From Methylomonas methanica (lineage in GTDB: Bacteria; Pseudomonadota; Gammaproteobacteria; Methylococcales; Methylomonadaceae), in assembly GCF_001644035.1 (NCBI RefSeq), contig NZ_LUUG01000059.1, forward strand, positions 1-64,000: 64,000 bases of DNA. The letters are read 5' to 3'. This document shows positions 1 through 8,411 of this stretch, in pieces (positions within the stretch are counted from its first letter, which is position 1; the number at the start of each line of letters is the position of its first letter). Below the pieces are notes generated by a model. The model saw nothing but the letters and a program-made list of their open reading frames with translations. It was not told where the DNA came from and did no database searches. Position numbers and translations under genes: made by a program.

Positions 1-368
1 CCAGATTTAGTTATAACTCAAGGTCATTTTTAGTCTTCCATAAATTTTAATAAATGGTTTTATAGTTATTGACTATCTTCCAGTTTCAAACGCTATATAA
101 CAATTTAGACTGAACGAATGGAGCAAACAACTAAAGTCAATCAGAAACATAAGGATCCATAACCATATCGCATCTAAAACGCTGAGATAGAAGCATAGAC
201 ATCCCTGTCCGATTTGACGGAAAAAAGCTGACAGAAGGCTAACGTCTCCCCGACGAACTAGCTCTTCTGACGTCGCATGCCGCATTCCCACACCCTCATC
301 CAAAACCACATTAAAAGCCAAATGCTTTATCATTGGGCCAGGATACGTACGGAACCCGCATAATTACA
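1..368. other. Intergenic / upstream region with no supported gene
   Basis: This AT-rich stretch precedes the first clear gene. A minus-strand open frame of 86 codons covers much of it, but it has no recognisable domain, no good ribosome binding site and a composition unlike the neighbouring genes. I do not call it. It may hold the promoter of the gene starting at 369. Confidence 0.4.
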
Positions 369-2597
369 ATGAATAACACTCCGCAACCCACCGCCAAATC
401 TTTGATTTCTCCCGTTATTTTATTCGCCGCCACGCTGTTTATCAGCGCCACACTGATGTTCGTGTTGCAGCCGATGTTCGGCAAGTTGTTGCTGCCGCTG
501 TTGGGTGGCACGCCGGCGGTTTGGAATACCTGTATGGTGTTTTACCAAACGCTGCTGTTTCTGGGCTACTTGTATGCGCATTGGCTGAGTTCGCGGCTGG
601 GCAGTCAAAGGCAGATTCAAATTCATACCGCTTTGCTGGTTTTTAGCGTGATTGCGCTGCCGGTGGCGTTGCCGCCGGATTCCGCGCCGCCGACCGACGG
701 CGATCCGACTTTATGGCTGGTGTGGACTTTGTTTCTAGCTATCGGCCTGCCCTTCTTTGTGGTCTCCACCACCGCGCCGCTGCTGCAAAAATGGTTTTCG
801 CATAGCGGACATCATAGTAGCGACGATCCTTACTATTTATACGCAGCCAGCAACGCCGGCAGCCTGTTGGCTTTGTTGAGTTATCCGTTTCTGATTGAGC
901 CGAATCTGGGCCTCGCCAATCAAAGACTGATCTGGAGCGGCGGCTATATTGGCCTGTGCGCCTTGATTTTAGTCTGTGCGATCAGCTTTTGGCGCAGCCA
1001 AGCCGATAAGGAAGACGAGGATGTTTTAACTGATGTCGGCATTGAACCGCCATCGACACTTGAGCAGTTGCGCTGGCTGGCGCTGGCTTTCGTGCCGTCC
1101 AGCTTGTTGCTAGGTTTGACCCAATTCATCAGCACCGACATCGCCGCTGTACCCTTGCTGTGGATCGTGCCGCTGACCCTGTATTTGCTGACTTTTATTT
1201 TGGTGTTCAGCACCTGGGCCGACCGCATCCGCCCCTGGATGTTGGCCGCGCAGCCGGCGGTCTTGACGGTGTTTATCGCCTATTCCTTCATCAACCCGGC
1301 CACCCTGCCCTATTGGCTGGATTTGATTCTGCACCTGCTGGCCTTCTTCCTGGCGGTGATGGTGTGCCACGGCGAATTAGCCAAAAGCCGGCCGCATCCG
1401 CACTATCTGACCCGCTTTTATCTGGTGATGTCCTTCGCCGGCATGCTGGGCGGTTTGTTTAATACCTTTGTTGCGCCGTTTATCTTTAATGCGGTGTATG
1501 AATATCCGATCATGATCGTCGCCGCTTTGCTGCTGCGCCCAGGCTTTTTCAACGGCAAATGGTTTTTACAGCCGATTTTCCCAGTGTTGGTATTGATCAC
1601 CGGCCTGACGATTTATTTCACTACAGAACAGCTGTTCGACTACCTGGACTTGATCGGCGGCGCGCTGATTCTGCTGGCCGGTTTGAGTTATTCGCTGCGG
1701 CATAGCCCTATCGGTTTGGGCGTGTTGACCGGGGTAATTTTGCTGTTCACGCTGGGCTTGCACAGCATGGCGTCCAATACGATTTACCAGGAGCGCACCT
1801 TCTTTGGCGTAATGTCGGTGCGCGACACTGTCATCCCCGACGAAAACCAACGGCCGGAAACAGTCCGCGAGTTGTATCACGGCACCACCAAACACGGAGC
1901 GCAACGCCTGACCGCCGCCAACGTCACCACGCCCTTGACCTATTACAGCCGTCCCGGTCCCATCGGCCAGCTATTTGCGGAATTTGACGGTGAAAACCGG
2001 CACTGGCACATCGGCGCGGTGGGCTTAGGCGCTGGCGCGCTAGCCTGTTATACCAAGGAAGGCCAACTGTGGAAATTCTACGAAATCGACCCGCTGGTGG
2101 TGGAAGTGGCACAAAATCCGGCCTGGTTTACTTACCTGAATCGCTGTAACAAACAAGCGGAAATGATCGTTGGCGATGCGCGGCAATCGCTGCTGAAGGA
2201 AGCTGACGCCAGCTTTGACTTGTTGATCATGGACGCCTTCAGCTCGGACGCGGTACCCACGCATTTACTGACGCGCGAGGCATTGCAGCTATACTTTAGT
2301 AAGCTGAAAGACACCGGTTTGCTGGCGTTCCATATCACCAACCGCCATCTGGCTTTGAAAAAAGTACTGGCCGACCACGTTAACGAATTGCATCTGGCCG
2401 CCTTGATGCAGGAATTTAAACCGGAAACCGATGTCCCTCTAGTCATTGCCACCGACTGGGTGGTGATTGCGAAACAGCCCGAGCGTCTGCAACGCTTGCA
2501 GCAAAGCCGGCTGGGACATTGGCAGAAACTGCCGCTGACGTTTGGTCTACAACCCTGGACCGACGACTTCACTCATATTATTGGCATTTGGAAATAG
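369..2597 (+). CDS. Membrane-embedded spermidine-synthase-like protein
   Basis: Protein of about 742 aa with two parts. Roughly the first 480 residues hold many hydrophobic segments typical of a polytopic inner-membrane domain. The C-terminal 250 residues are a Rossmann methyltransferase-like domain of the spermidine synthase (SpeE) superfamily: a glycine-rich AdoMet-type loop (GAVGLGAGALACY), an acidic residue at the end of strand 2 (FYEIDP), and GDAR followed by LLIMDAFSSD. Such fused transporter/SpeE-like proteins are common in proteobacteria and their substrate is unknown, so polyamine synthesis should not be assumed. The ATG at 369 is preferred to the in-frame one at 333 because the extra 12 residues look non-coding and the hydrophobic region then starts close to the N-terminus. 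lpxD follows after 8 bp, so the two are probably co-transcribed. Confidence 0.8.
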   Translation: MNNTPQPTAKSLISPVILFAATLFISATLMFVLQPMFGKLLLPLLGGTPAVWNTCMVFYQTLLFLGYLYAHWLSSRLGSQRQIQIHTALLVFSVIALPVALPPDSAPPTDGDPTLWLVWTLFLAIGLPFFVVSTTAPLLQKWFSHSGHHSSDDPYYLYAASNAGSLLALLSYPFLIEPNLGLANQRLIWSGGYIGLCALILVCAISFWRSQADKEDEDVLTDVGIEPPSTLEQLRWLALAFVPSSLLLGLTQFISTDIAAVPLLWIVPLTLYLLTFILVFSTWADRIRPWMLAAQPAVLTVFIAYSFINPATLPYWLDLILHLLAFFLAVMVCHGELAKSRPHPHYLTRFYLVMSFAGMLGGLFNTFVAPFIFNAVYEYPIMIVAALLLRPGFFNGKWFLQPIFPVLVLITGLTIYFTTEQLFDYLDLIGGALILLAGLSYSLRHSPIGLGVLTGVILLFTLGLHSMASNTIYQERTFFGVMSVRDTVIPDENQRPETVRELYHGTTKHGAQRLTAANVTTPLTYYSRPGPIGQLFAEFDGENRHWHIGAVGLGAGALACYTKEGQLWKFYEIDPLVVEVAQNPAWFTYLNRCNKQAEMIVGDARQSLLKEADASFDLLIMDAFSSDAVPTHLLTREALQLYFSKLKDTGLLAFHITNRHLALKKVLADHVNELHLAALMQEFKPETDVPLVIATDWVVIAKQPERLQRLQQSRLGHWQKLPLTFGLQPWTDDFTHIIGIWK

Positions 2598-2605
2598 GAT
2601 AGTAC

Positions 2606-3634
2606 ATGCTCATTACGGACCTTGCCCAGCGTTGCGACGCCACCGCCCAGGGCGGCGACTCGACAACCTTTATTAATTCTGCGGCCGACATCATGTCCGC
2701 CCTTCCCCATCAAGTTACCGTCCTCAGCGACGGCAAATACAAAAAATATTTAAAAGATTCCAAGGCCTCTGCCTGTTTTATCGCCGAGCAACTGGTAGAC
2801 GGCGAAATCCCGGAAAACCTGACCTTGCTGGTCTGTAAAGACCCGGAAATCAGCTTTTTAAATGCGGTTAAATTGCTACATCCGGAACCGGTGTTTAAAC
2901 GCCAGGTTTCAGAGCATGCAGTGTTGGCCGACACGTCCACTTTAGGTTATGACGTGCATGTCGGGCCGTTTGCTACTATCGGCCAACAGAGCAGTATCGG
3001 CGACAGCAGCACCATCGAGGCCGGCGCCCGCATCGGTAATCACGTGATGATCGGCAAACACTGTCATATCCACCCCAACGCGGTAATTTACGACTACAGC
3101 ATCATTGGTAACAATGTGATTATCCACGCCGGCGCGGTAATCGGTGCCGATGGCTTTGGTTATAAATTCAGAGACAACCAACACGTCAAAGTGCCGCATG
3201 TCGGTCATGTGGAAATTGACGATAACGTCGAGATCGGCGCCAATACCTGCATCGACCGTGGCGCACTGGGCGCCACCCGCATCGGTGCGGGCAGCAAGAT
3301 CGACAACCTGGTGCAACTGGGACACAACAATATCGTCGGCCGCAACGTGATTATCTGCGGCCAGTCCGGCATCTCCGGCTCCTGCACCATCGAAGACGGC
3401 GCCATCCTGGCCGGCAGCACCGGCGTGGCTGATCATGTGAAGATCGGTGCGCGCGCGGTGGTGATGGCGCGTAGCGGTATCTCCGGTGACATCGACCCCG
3501 GTGCGCAAGTGTTCGGCAGCCCGGCCAAGGATCGTAAAGTAGCCTGGAAGGAATTAGCGGCTCTAGCAAAACTGCCGGAGCTGATGCAAAAATTTAAGGC
3601 GCTGGAAGCTCGGGTTCTCAAGCTGGAAGAGTAA
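2606..3634 (+). CDS. lpxD: UDP-3-O-acylglucosamine N-acyltransferase (LpxD)
   Basis: 342 aa, the usual LpxD length. LpxD transfers a hydroxyacyl chain from acyl-ACP to the 2-amino group of UDP-3-O-acylglucosamine, the third step of lipid A synthesis. An N-terminal uridine-binding domain (about residues 1-110) is followed by a left-handed beta-helix made of hexapeptide repeats, recognisable by the periodic I-G-x-x-x-x-I pattern from about residue 115 to 300. The conserved histidine region appears as QLGHNNIVG, and the C-terminal helix ends in KFKALEARVLKLEE, as expected for the ACP-binding end. It lies outside the usual bamA-skp-lpxD-fabZ-lpxA order, so it may be a second copy. It follows the SpeE-like gene by 8 bp and is followed by a 14-bp-stem hairpin. 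Confidence 0.9.
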   Translation: MLITDLAQRCDATAQGGDSTTFINSAADIMSALPHQVTVLSDGKYKKYLKDSKASACFIAEQLVDGEIPENLTLLVCKDPEISFLNAVKLLHPEPVFKRQVSEHAVLADTSTLGYDVHVGPFATIGQQSSIGDSSTIEAGARIGNHVMIGKHCHIHPNAVIYDYSIIGNNVIIHAGAVIGADGFGYKFRDNQHVKVPHVGHVEIDDNVEIGANTCIDRGALGATRIGAGSKIDNLVQLGHNNIVGRNVIICGQSGISGSCTIEDGAILAGSTGVADHVKIGARAVVMARSGISGDIDPGAQVFGSPAKDRKVAWKELAALAKLPELMQKFKALEARVLKLEE

Positions 3635-3640
3635 ACCGGC

Positions 3641-3670
3641 TTGTAGGGGCGATTTTAATCGCCCCTACAA
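3641..3670. repeat. Perfect 14-bp-stem intergenic palindrome
   Basis: Arms 3641-3654 and 3657-3670 are perfect reverse complements of the type TTGTAGGGGCGATT with a 2-base loop. It lies between lpxD and rpiA and could act as a terminator or processing hairpin, although no T-run follows. Related GTAGGGGCGA palindromes occur as dispersed intergenic repeats in many bacteria. Confidence 0.7.
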
Positions 3671-3707
3671 CTTGGCAAATTTCTATACAACTCAACAGGA
3701 TCGAATC

Positions 3708-4385
3708 ATGAACGACAAACAACGGGTCGCGGAACACGCGGTACAACACGTAAAACCGGGCATGATAGTGGGACTGGGCACAGGCTCCACCGCCAACTTC
3801 TTCATCGAAGCGCTGGCGCGTCGGCAAAACGAGGAAGACCTGAAGTTCAAGGTGGTTTCCAGTTCGGTAGTCAGCGCCAACAAGGCCAAACAACTGGGCT
3901 TGCCCCTGCTCGGTATGGAGCATATCGACGGCCTGGATTTATATGTCGATGGCGCCGACGAAGTAACTCCAGACCTGACTTTACTGAAAGGCCGCGGTTA
4001 CGATCTGGTCCGCGAGAAGTTATTGGCCAAGGCCGCCGACTCGTTTCTGGTGTTGATCGATGCAAGTAAAAAGGTCAAACGCATCGGCGAGAATTTTCCG
4101 ATTCCTATCGAAGTCAGCCCATTTGCCTGGCGCTTGGTGCAGCACAGCCTCGCAGCAATTGGCGGCCACGGGTCGTTGCGGCAAACTGCCAAACAAGACG
4201 GGCTGGTGGTTACCTCTCACGGCAGTCTAGTACTGGACGCGACCTTCGAATCGACCCCGGACGGCAAAACTCTGAGTGATCAGCTGAATGCAATTCCGGG
4301 CATTGTCGAACACGGTATTTTCAGCGGCCTGACCCGCGCGGTATTTTGCGGGCACGACGGCCAAGTTGAAGAGCAGTGGGCTTAA
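3708..4385 (+). CDS. rpiA: Ribose-5-phosphate isomerase A
   Basis: 225 aa. It interconverts ribose 5-phosphate and ribulose 5-phosphate in the pentose phosphate pathway and, in a methanotroph, supplies pentose for the ribulose monophosphate cycle (organism inferred). Family motifs are all visible: GLGTGSTANFFIEAL near the N-terminus, DGADEVTPDLTLLKGRG in the middle with the catalytic acidic residues, a lysine in VREKLLAKAADSFLVLID, and the GSLVLDATF segment. The ATG at 3708 is chosen over 3672 because the protein then begins as other RpiA proteins do. It converges on the gene at 4474, with a shared bidirectional hairpin between them. Confidence 0.95.
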   Translation: MNDKQRVAEHAVQHVKPGMIVGLGTGSTANFFIEALARRQNEEDLKFKVVSSSVVSANKAKQLGLPLLGMEHIDGLDLYVDGADEVTPDLTLLKGRGYDLVREKLLAKAADSFLVLIDASKKVKRIGENFPIPIEVSPFAWRLVQHSLAAIGGHGSLRQTAKQDGLVVTSHGSLVLDATFESTPDGKTLSDQLNAIPGIVEHGIFSGLTRAVFCGHDGQVEEQWA

Positions 4386-4424
4386 TCGCTGACAGTTTAT
4401 TCCTTTCCCAATTACAAACCCCAA

Positions 4425-4469
4425 AAACCGCCTAGCCGAATGGGTAAATTCTCACCCATTCGGCGGTTT
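4425..4469. terminator. Bidirectional hairpin terminator between rpiA and the 4474 gene
   Basis: The two-part stem is AAACCGCC (4425-4432) with CGGTTT-type sequence (4464-4469), plus a perfect 10-bp inner stem 4436-4445 / 4454-4463 (CCGAATGGGT). It sits between two convergent genes. An A-run on one side and a T-run on the other fit rho-independent termination in both directions. Confidence 0.75.
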
Positions 4470-4473
4470 ACCC

Positions 4474-4899
4474 TCACGTCATAAAATAAAACGTCACGCT
4501 GAAAACCCCGGTAGCAGTGGAAAGCAGCTTCACTTTGTTAAGCAAAGGCAGCGACAACCAGTAATAGTGGCATTCGGTTTTTCGGCGCTCCCAGGCCAGC
4601 AGCAAAAACTGTACACACTTCCGGCAAAGGCGCGGCATAACCCGCCATAAGCCGTACAACAACAAACCGGCGATCAGTAACAGAATATAAAACGTGATGA
4701 TCTGACTGCCGTGCCGCGACGTATGAAATAAATGTTCTACGGAATGTTCTATTCCTAGCTCGAACCATTCGTACAGAAAATGTAGCAGCTCGAAACACAG
4801 ATGCAGAACATTCAGAAACAAATCAATCACCCTGTCATACATGGCAATGGACAGCGAGATGAGCCCCACAATAACCAAGTCAAAATGCTCTCTGATCAT
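4474..4899 (-). CDS. Small membrane protein of unknown function
   Basis: 141 aa. I do not recognise a family. Two hydrophobic stretches are visible: one near the N-terminus (LVIVGLISLSIAMY) and a stronger one around residues 68-88 (IITFYILLLIAGLLLYGLW). The middle is aromatic- and histidine-rich and the C-terminus basic, so an inner-membrane location is likely. The start at 4899 is supported by a strong GGAGG ribosome binding site about 7 bases upstream. The small lipoprotein gene at 4950-5306 lies immediately upstream on the same strand, 50 bp away, so the two may form a unit. Confidence 0.6.
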   Translation of the reverse strand: MIREHFDLVIVGLISLSIAMYDRVIDLFLNVLHLCFELLHFLYEWFELGIEHSVEHLFHTSRHGSQIITFYILLLIAGLLLYGLWRVMPRLCRKCVQFLLLAWERRKTECHYYWLSLPLLNKVKLLSTATGVFSVTFYFMT

Positions 4900-4949
4900 G
4901 TCAATCCTCCAAGATTTAGATTCGAAAAGACGCGTAAATAACAGGCTGG

Positions 4950-5306
4950 TTAGCGTTCTTCCACGGCCATCTGCCTATGGTATTCCGCCATTTGCCGGCT
5001 TTCTTTAGCGGCCATCTCCAAATCACGAACCATAGCGTCAGCTCGCGACTTCAAATCCTGAATCCGCTTTCCATACCTCCATGGCTTAGCCATATATTCT
5101 TCAAGCATTTCCCGTTCTTCCTGCGCATCTGCATCCAGCGTTTTAGCAACATCTTCGTAATGATCCGCAAGACGCATATGCGCATCTCGGGTATCAGCAG
5201 TCTGTACCGCCTTTGCCCAGCTGTGGGGCTTGGGGCCATTATCCGTCGCACAAGCGGACATCAATCCGACGGCAATAAATAGGGATGCTATGTTTTTAAA
5301 TTTCAT
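4950..5306 (-). CDS. Small lipoprotein of unknown function
   Basis: 118 aa. A lipoprotein signal peptide ends in the lipobox LMSAC, so Cys19 would be lipidated. The mature part is helical and highly charged, with histidines and methionines in YEDVAKTLDADAQEEREM and AAKESRQMAEYHRQMAVEER. It looks like a coiled-coil periplasmic or outer-membrane-associated protein. An AGGAGA site precedes the ATG at 5306. No specific family is recognised. It lies directly upstream of the membrane protein gene ending at 4474. Confidence 0.65.
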   Translation of the reverse strand: MKFKNIASLFIAVGLMSACATDNGPKPHSWAKAVQTADTRDAHMRLADHYEDVAKTLDADAQEEREMLEEYMAKPWRYGKRIQDLKSRADAMVRDLEMAAKESRQMAEYHRQMAVEER

Positions 5307-5986
5307 TGATGGTCTCCTTTGTTATTGTTTGTTTGGGCTCTCAACGTTTTCTAATGCAAAGTACTGTTTTTACAATCACTACCGATATTCAACAAAGGTA
5401 CGGCGGAAATAAAGCGCCATTTACTCTTTTGTTGATCCAAATGATCCGTCTTCATCAAGGCTTGCTCAAAGGGTTGCAGGATATCGTCCAGAAGCGGAGT
5501 AAGCTTCGCCCCCTTATTAAGATATCGAATCGCTATCTTAATAGCAACACTTTAGCCTCTCATCGTATAAATTAGTCATTTCAAACTAGGATATTTTGCT
5601 TTAAGCAGCTGCTGCAACCAAACTGCGTATTGATAAACCGGATTGATCGGCGTGTTATCGACGAACCGTATATTATTGATTCCGTTAGTGGTCGACTGCG
5701 AGAATGCAAGAGTTAGAGCAGCTGTAGAAAGCTTGTCGAACCAGTTGCGCCCTTGAAGGTATCAGCGGAATCAACTTCTCCCGAGTTTCCTTAACCGATT
5801 GCCTTTTATCCCACCACTTTTGTGGTAGATGCCGCCGGAAACCTGGTTCATAATCGCCGCAAGCTGTCTTTTCGGGGAAAGCCTTTCAGTTTCAACGACC
5901 CAGCGTCGTGAAAATCCGGCGCCGCCAAAGGCCGCCGACAGCCCAAGCACCGGTGTTTATCCGGCCGAAATCAAGAGGAGAACCGC
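5307..5986. other. 680-bp gene-poor region with one hairpin
   Basis: No convincing gene is visible. A plus-strand frame of 89 codons at 5306-5575 has no domain. A perfect 10-bp inverted repeat (TATTAAGATA) lies at 5515-5524 / 5534-5543 with a 9-base loop. The last 60 bases form the leader of the peroxiredoxin gene, with a good AAGAGGAG ribosome binding site. Otherwise I see nothing specific. Confidence 0.4.
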
Positions 5987-6475
5987 ATGTCACAATTAGA
6001 AAAAAACCAGGAAGCGCCTTTCTTTAGATCCGCCAATCAAGACAACAAATTGATTTATCTATCTGACTACAAAGACGAAAAGAACGTCGTGCTGTACTTC
6101 TACCCCAAAGACGACACCCCCGGCTGCACGATAGAAGCCAACGATTTCACCGCCCTGGCCGGCGAATTTGACGCCCAGGACACCGCGATCATCGGCGTCA
6201 GCAAGGACGATTGCCAAAGCCACCGCGACTTCATCGCCAAATACGGCCTGAACGTGCAACTGCTGGCAGACACCTCCGGCGACCTTTGCGAAGCTTACGG
6301 CGTTTGGCAGGAAGTGGAAAAAGAAGGCGTGAAAAAATGGAAAATCGTCCGCTCGACGTTCATCATCGGCAAAGACGGCAAGCTGATCGAAGCCATGTAT
6401 GGTGTCAACCATGAGGGGCATGCCCAGGCGGTGTTGGATATTATTAAGGGTTTGAGTGCGCCGGCAGAGGCGTAA
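5987..6475 (+). CDS. bcp: Thioredoxin-dependent peroxiredoxin (Bcp/PrxQ type)
   Basis: 162 aa. It reduces hydrogen peroxide and organic hydroperoxides using thioredoxin. The peroxidatic cysteine is Cys47 in KDDTPGCTIEANDF, the diagnostic PrxQ/Bcp context, where a preceding threonine and proline and a later arginine (IVRSTFIIGKDGKL) complete the site. Cys76 and Cys101 are candidate resolving cysteines, although the classical resolving Cys five residues after the first is absent (EANDF instead of ACG/C). Length and fold order match the family. An AGGAG site sits just upstream. It stands alone, with a hairpin repeat downstream. Confidence 0.9.
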   Translation: MSQLEKNQEAPFFRSANQDNKLIYLSDYKDEKNVVLYFYPKDDTPGCTIEANDFTALAGEFDAQDTAIIGVSKDDCQSHRDFIAKYGLNVQLLADTSGDLCEAYGVWQEVEKEGVKKWKIVRSTFIIGKDGKLIEAMYGVNHEGHAQAVLDIIKGLSAPAEA

Positions 6476-6485
6476 ATACCAATAA

Positions 6486-6514
6486 GTCGGGTTGCGGCTG
6501 ACGCCGAACCCGAC
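6486..6514. repeat. Intergenic palindrome (GTCGGGTT type)
   Basis: GTCGGGTT at 6486-6493 pairs with AACCCGAC at 6507-6514 around a GC-rich inner stem. This is a common type of dispersed palindrome that can double as a terminator, here directly after bcp. Confidence 0.6.
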
Positions 6515-6546
6515 CTACAGCTGACGGATATTAACCAGCACAGGGA

Positions 6547-6663
6547 TTAAGCCGCTGCCCACGACCGCATGTCCAGATATTTGCTCTTAGCTGTGACCGC
6601 CTTGGCGTCATATCAGCTTTGATATTGCTCAAGCCGTTCAGAGATGTATTTTTCCGGATCCAT
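6547..6663 (-). pseudogene. Relic of a DUF4231/SLATT-like membrane protein N-terminus
   Basis: Starting from the ATG at 6663, the minus strand encodes MDPEKYISERLEQYQS, an in-frame TGA, then YDAKAVTAKSKYLDMRSW and another stop. The pattern YLxxRLxxQxxWYDxKAxxxKxxY is typical of the N-terminus of DUF4231/SLATT-type proteins, which are two-helix membrane effectors often linked to defence systems. The TGA stands exactly where a conserved Trp (TGG) would be. The rest of the gene is missing. This is a by-eye reading of a short stretch, so confidence is moderate. It lies beside the dispersed repeat at 6740-7030. Confidence 0.4.
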
Positions 6664-6739
6664 CAGTACCCCCCAAATTGAAAACTCATCGTCCACCGAC
6701 CAGAACTTTAAGCTGGCGGCGGGTTTGCTGCCGTATGCC

Positions 6740-7030
6740 GCTCCGATTACCGGAGCTTTCGCCGGGAACAACCCGAAGGAGCGATGCAAGGATGCATAGC
6801 GTTGCCGAAGGGGGAGGAAGCCCCTTCTGGCAACCCCCGGCGAAAGCGACAAATTTGCTTGGAGCAAATTTGAACAGCCAACGGATGGCCCGAAGGGCGA
6901 AAACCATGGATGGTTTTCGTAGCAACGCAGTAGATAAGCGGCATCCGGGTGTCTTTTCTTTTGGATACTTTTCTTTTGACAAGCAAAGAAAAGTATCGCG
7001 GTTGCCGGTCCGAGAACCGACATTAAAGTT
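6740..7030. repeat. Dispersed intergenic repeat, about 290 bp, packed with small hairpins
   Basis: Open frames on both strands here (up to 158 codons) are low-complexity and overlap each other. The DNA is a string of short inverted repeats: GATGCAAGGATGCAT around 6783, an AAATTTG...CAAATTT hairpin around 6852-6872 and AAAACCATGGATGGTTTT around 6898-6917. It ends in TTTTCTTTT-rich DNA near 6950-6980. Very similar sequences, usually mis-annotated as small hypothetical proteins containing a KEKYPKEKTPGCRL-like string, recur in Methylomonas and other gammaproteobacterial genomes (recalled, not searched). I therefore treat it as a repeat and not as a gene. Confidence 0.55.
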
Positions 7031-7105
7031 TTCGTCGCGATAGCGATACAAATCCCAAATTTCCGTGTGGGCATAGAAACCGTCTCCACCCTACAAATTA
7101 TTGAA

Positions 7106-7582
7106 TCAGTCCAGGTGTGGGCTGGTCGGATGAATTGTGAATCCCAGTGATTCTAGTCTGCTCATTTCACTCAATAGACCTTCAACTGCTGTCCGTAGCT
7201 TCTTACCTTTAAGGACGTAGACGTTATCTGTTGCATCAATCACGCGGATTTCTTGAATGCCTTTATGTCGTATGTGACCACAAGGAATTAGACCGACTAG
7301 ATTTCTTTGTGGAGCAACTTCTGAGCCTCTAGGAATCAAGAAGAAAAGAGGATAGAAGGTTTTTCCATCATTATCGGTAGCTTCAATTTGTTCAAAAAAG
7401 ATGGATTCATGGCCTGGGTTTATAATCTTTATGGCGAGAGCCAAAAAATTTCCAATTCCGTTCCCGTTAGGTTCATGGCGCCAGCCACAGTCAAGTTTGA
7501 GATGTGGGCGCTTCAGAAGGTGTGTTACCAATCCCCCTACGAGAGAAAAAACCGGTTTTACCAATATTTCAATTCCGAACAT
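7106..7582 (-). CDS. Hypothetical protein
   Basis: 158 aa, no recognised family. The N-terminus is hydrophobic (FGIEILVKPVFSLVGGLVTHLL) and may be a membrane anchor. The rest reads as a beta-rich soluble domain (FLALAIKIINPGHESIFFEQIEA, then IQEIRVIDATDNVYVLKGKKL), a pattern seen in small anchored proteins of mobile regions. The start is uncertain because no strong ribosome binding site is visible. Its placement next to the dispersed repeat and the DUF4231-like relic suggests an accessory patch. Confidence 0.5.
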   Translation of the reverse strand: MFGIEILVKPVFSLVGGLVTHLLKRPHLKLDCGWRHEPNGNGIGNFLALAIKIINPGHESIFFEQIEATDNDGKTFYPLFFLIPRGSEVAPQRNLVGLIPCGHIRHKGIQEIRVIDATDNVYVLKGKKLRTAVEGLLSEMSRLESLGFTIHPTSPHLD

Positions 7583-7681
7583 AGCGACTTATCTAAGGCA
7601 ATAGAGGGTGCATATTCCGTTAAAAACCTTCCGGAATCTGTTGAAAAACGATTTGGCAGTCAGATTTATTAGTTCGAAATT

Positions 7682-8407
7682 TCAAGCCGATTTAACATTC
7701 CCCCCATGCAACCCACATTCCTTCTTCGCCGCATCTTCCCACCACCAACGCCCAGCCCGCTCGTGCTGATTCGGCAATACCGGCCGGGTGCAAGGCTCGC
7801 AGCCGATGCTGATGTAGCCGTGTTTGTGTAGCTCATTAAACGGTACCTGATAGGCTTCGATGTAATCCCACACCTGTGCGGATGACCAGTTCAGCAGCGG
7901 GTTGAACTTAATCAGCTGTTTGCCGGGGCCGGAGAAGCCGCCGTCGAGCTGTACTTCTGGAATATCGCCGCGGGTATCCAGGCTTTGGTCTTTGCGCTGG
8001 CCGGTGATCCAGGCGTCCAGCGTCGCCAGTTTACGCTTCAAAGGCTCAACCTTGCGGATGCCGCAGCATTGCTGGTGGCCGTCGTCGTAAAAACTGAACA
8101 GGCCTTTTTCTTTGACAAAGGCGTCAAGCGCTTCGCGATCAGGGCTCAAAATATCGATGTTGATGCCGTAATGCTTGCGTACTTGTTCCAGGAAGCGGTA
8201 AGTCTCCGGATGCAGGCGGCCGGTATCCAATGAAAATACTTGAATGTCTTTTCTGATTTGCAAGGCCATGTCGATTAGCACCACGTCTTCCGCACCGCTA
8301 AAGGAGATAGCAATATTATCGAAATTGGCTAGCGCGGCTTTTAGAACGGTGCGCGGATTTTTGCCTTGCAGTTCGGTTTGAACGCTGGCGAGGTCGAATG
8401 CGGTCAT
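7682..8407 (-). CDS. cysH: Assimilatory (phospho)adenylyl-sulfate reductase
   Basis: 241 aa from the ATG at 8407. It reduces activated sulfate to sulfite for cysteine synthesis. The PP-loop pyrophosphatase-like motif [12 protein letters not shown] lies near residue 35. The two cysteine pairs that ligate a [4Fe-4S] cluster are present ([12 protein letters not shown] and GCEPCTR), which indicates an APS-type reductase and not the cluster-free PAPS enzyme. The substrate-site [11 protein letters not shown] is intact. The C-terminus ends ECGLHGG, carrying the catalytic cysteine. gshA lies directly upstream with only 4 bp between stop and start, so cysteine and glutathione supply appear coupled in one operon. 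Confidence 0.92.
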   Translation of the reverse strand: MTAFDLASVQTELQGKNPRTVLKAALANFDNIAISFSGAEDVVLIDMALQIRKDIQVFSLDTGRLHPETYRFLEQVRKHYGINIDILSPDREALDAFVKEKGLFSFYDDGHQQCCGIRKVEPLKRKLATLDAWITGQRKDQSLDTRGDIPEVQLDGGFSGPGKQLIKFNPLLNWSSAQVWDYIEAYQVPFNELHKHGYISIGCEPCTRPVLPNQHERAGRWWWEDAAKKECGLHGGNVKSA

Positions 8408-8411
8408 GGGT

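Noticed and set aside
2942-3508. 188-codon minus-strand open frame
   Set aside because: It is opposite lpxD, and its repetitive GADxxV pattern is the mirror of the hexapeptide repeats.
7388-7672. 94-codon plus-strand open frame
   Set aside because: Overlaps the 7106-7582 gene on the other strand and has no recognisable domain. The choice is not certain.
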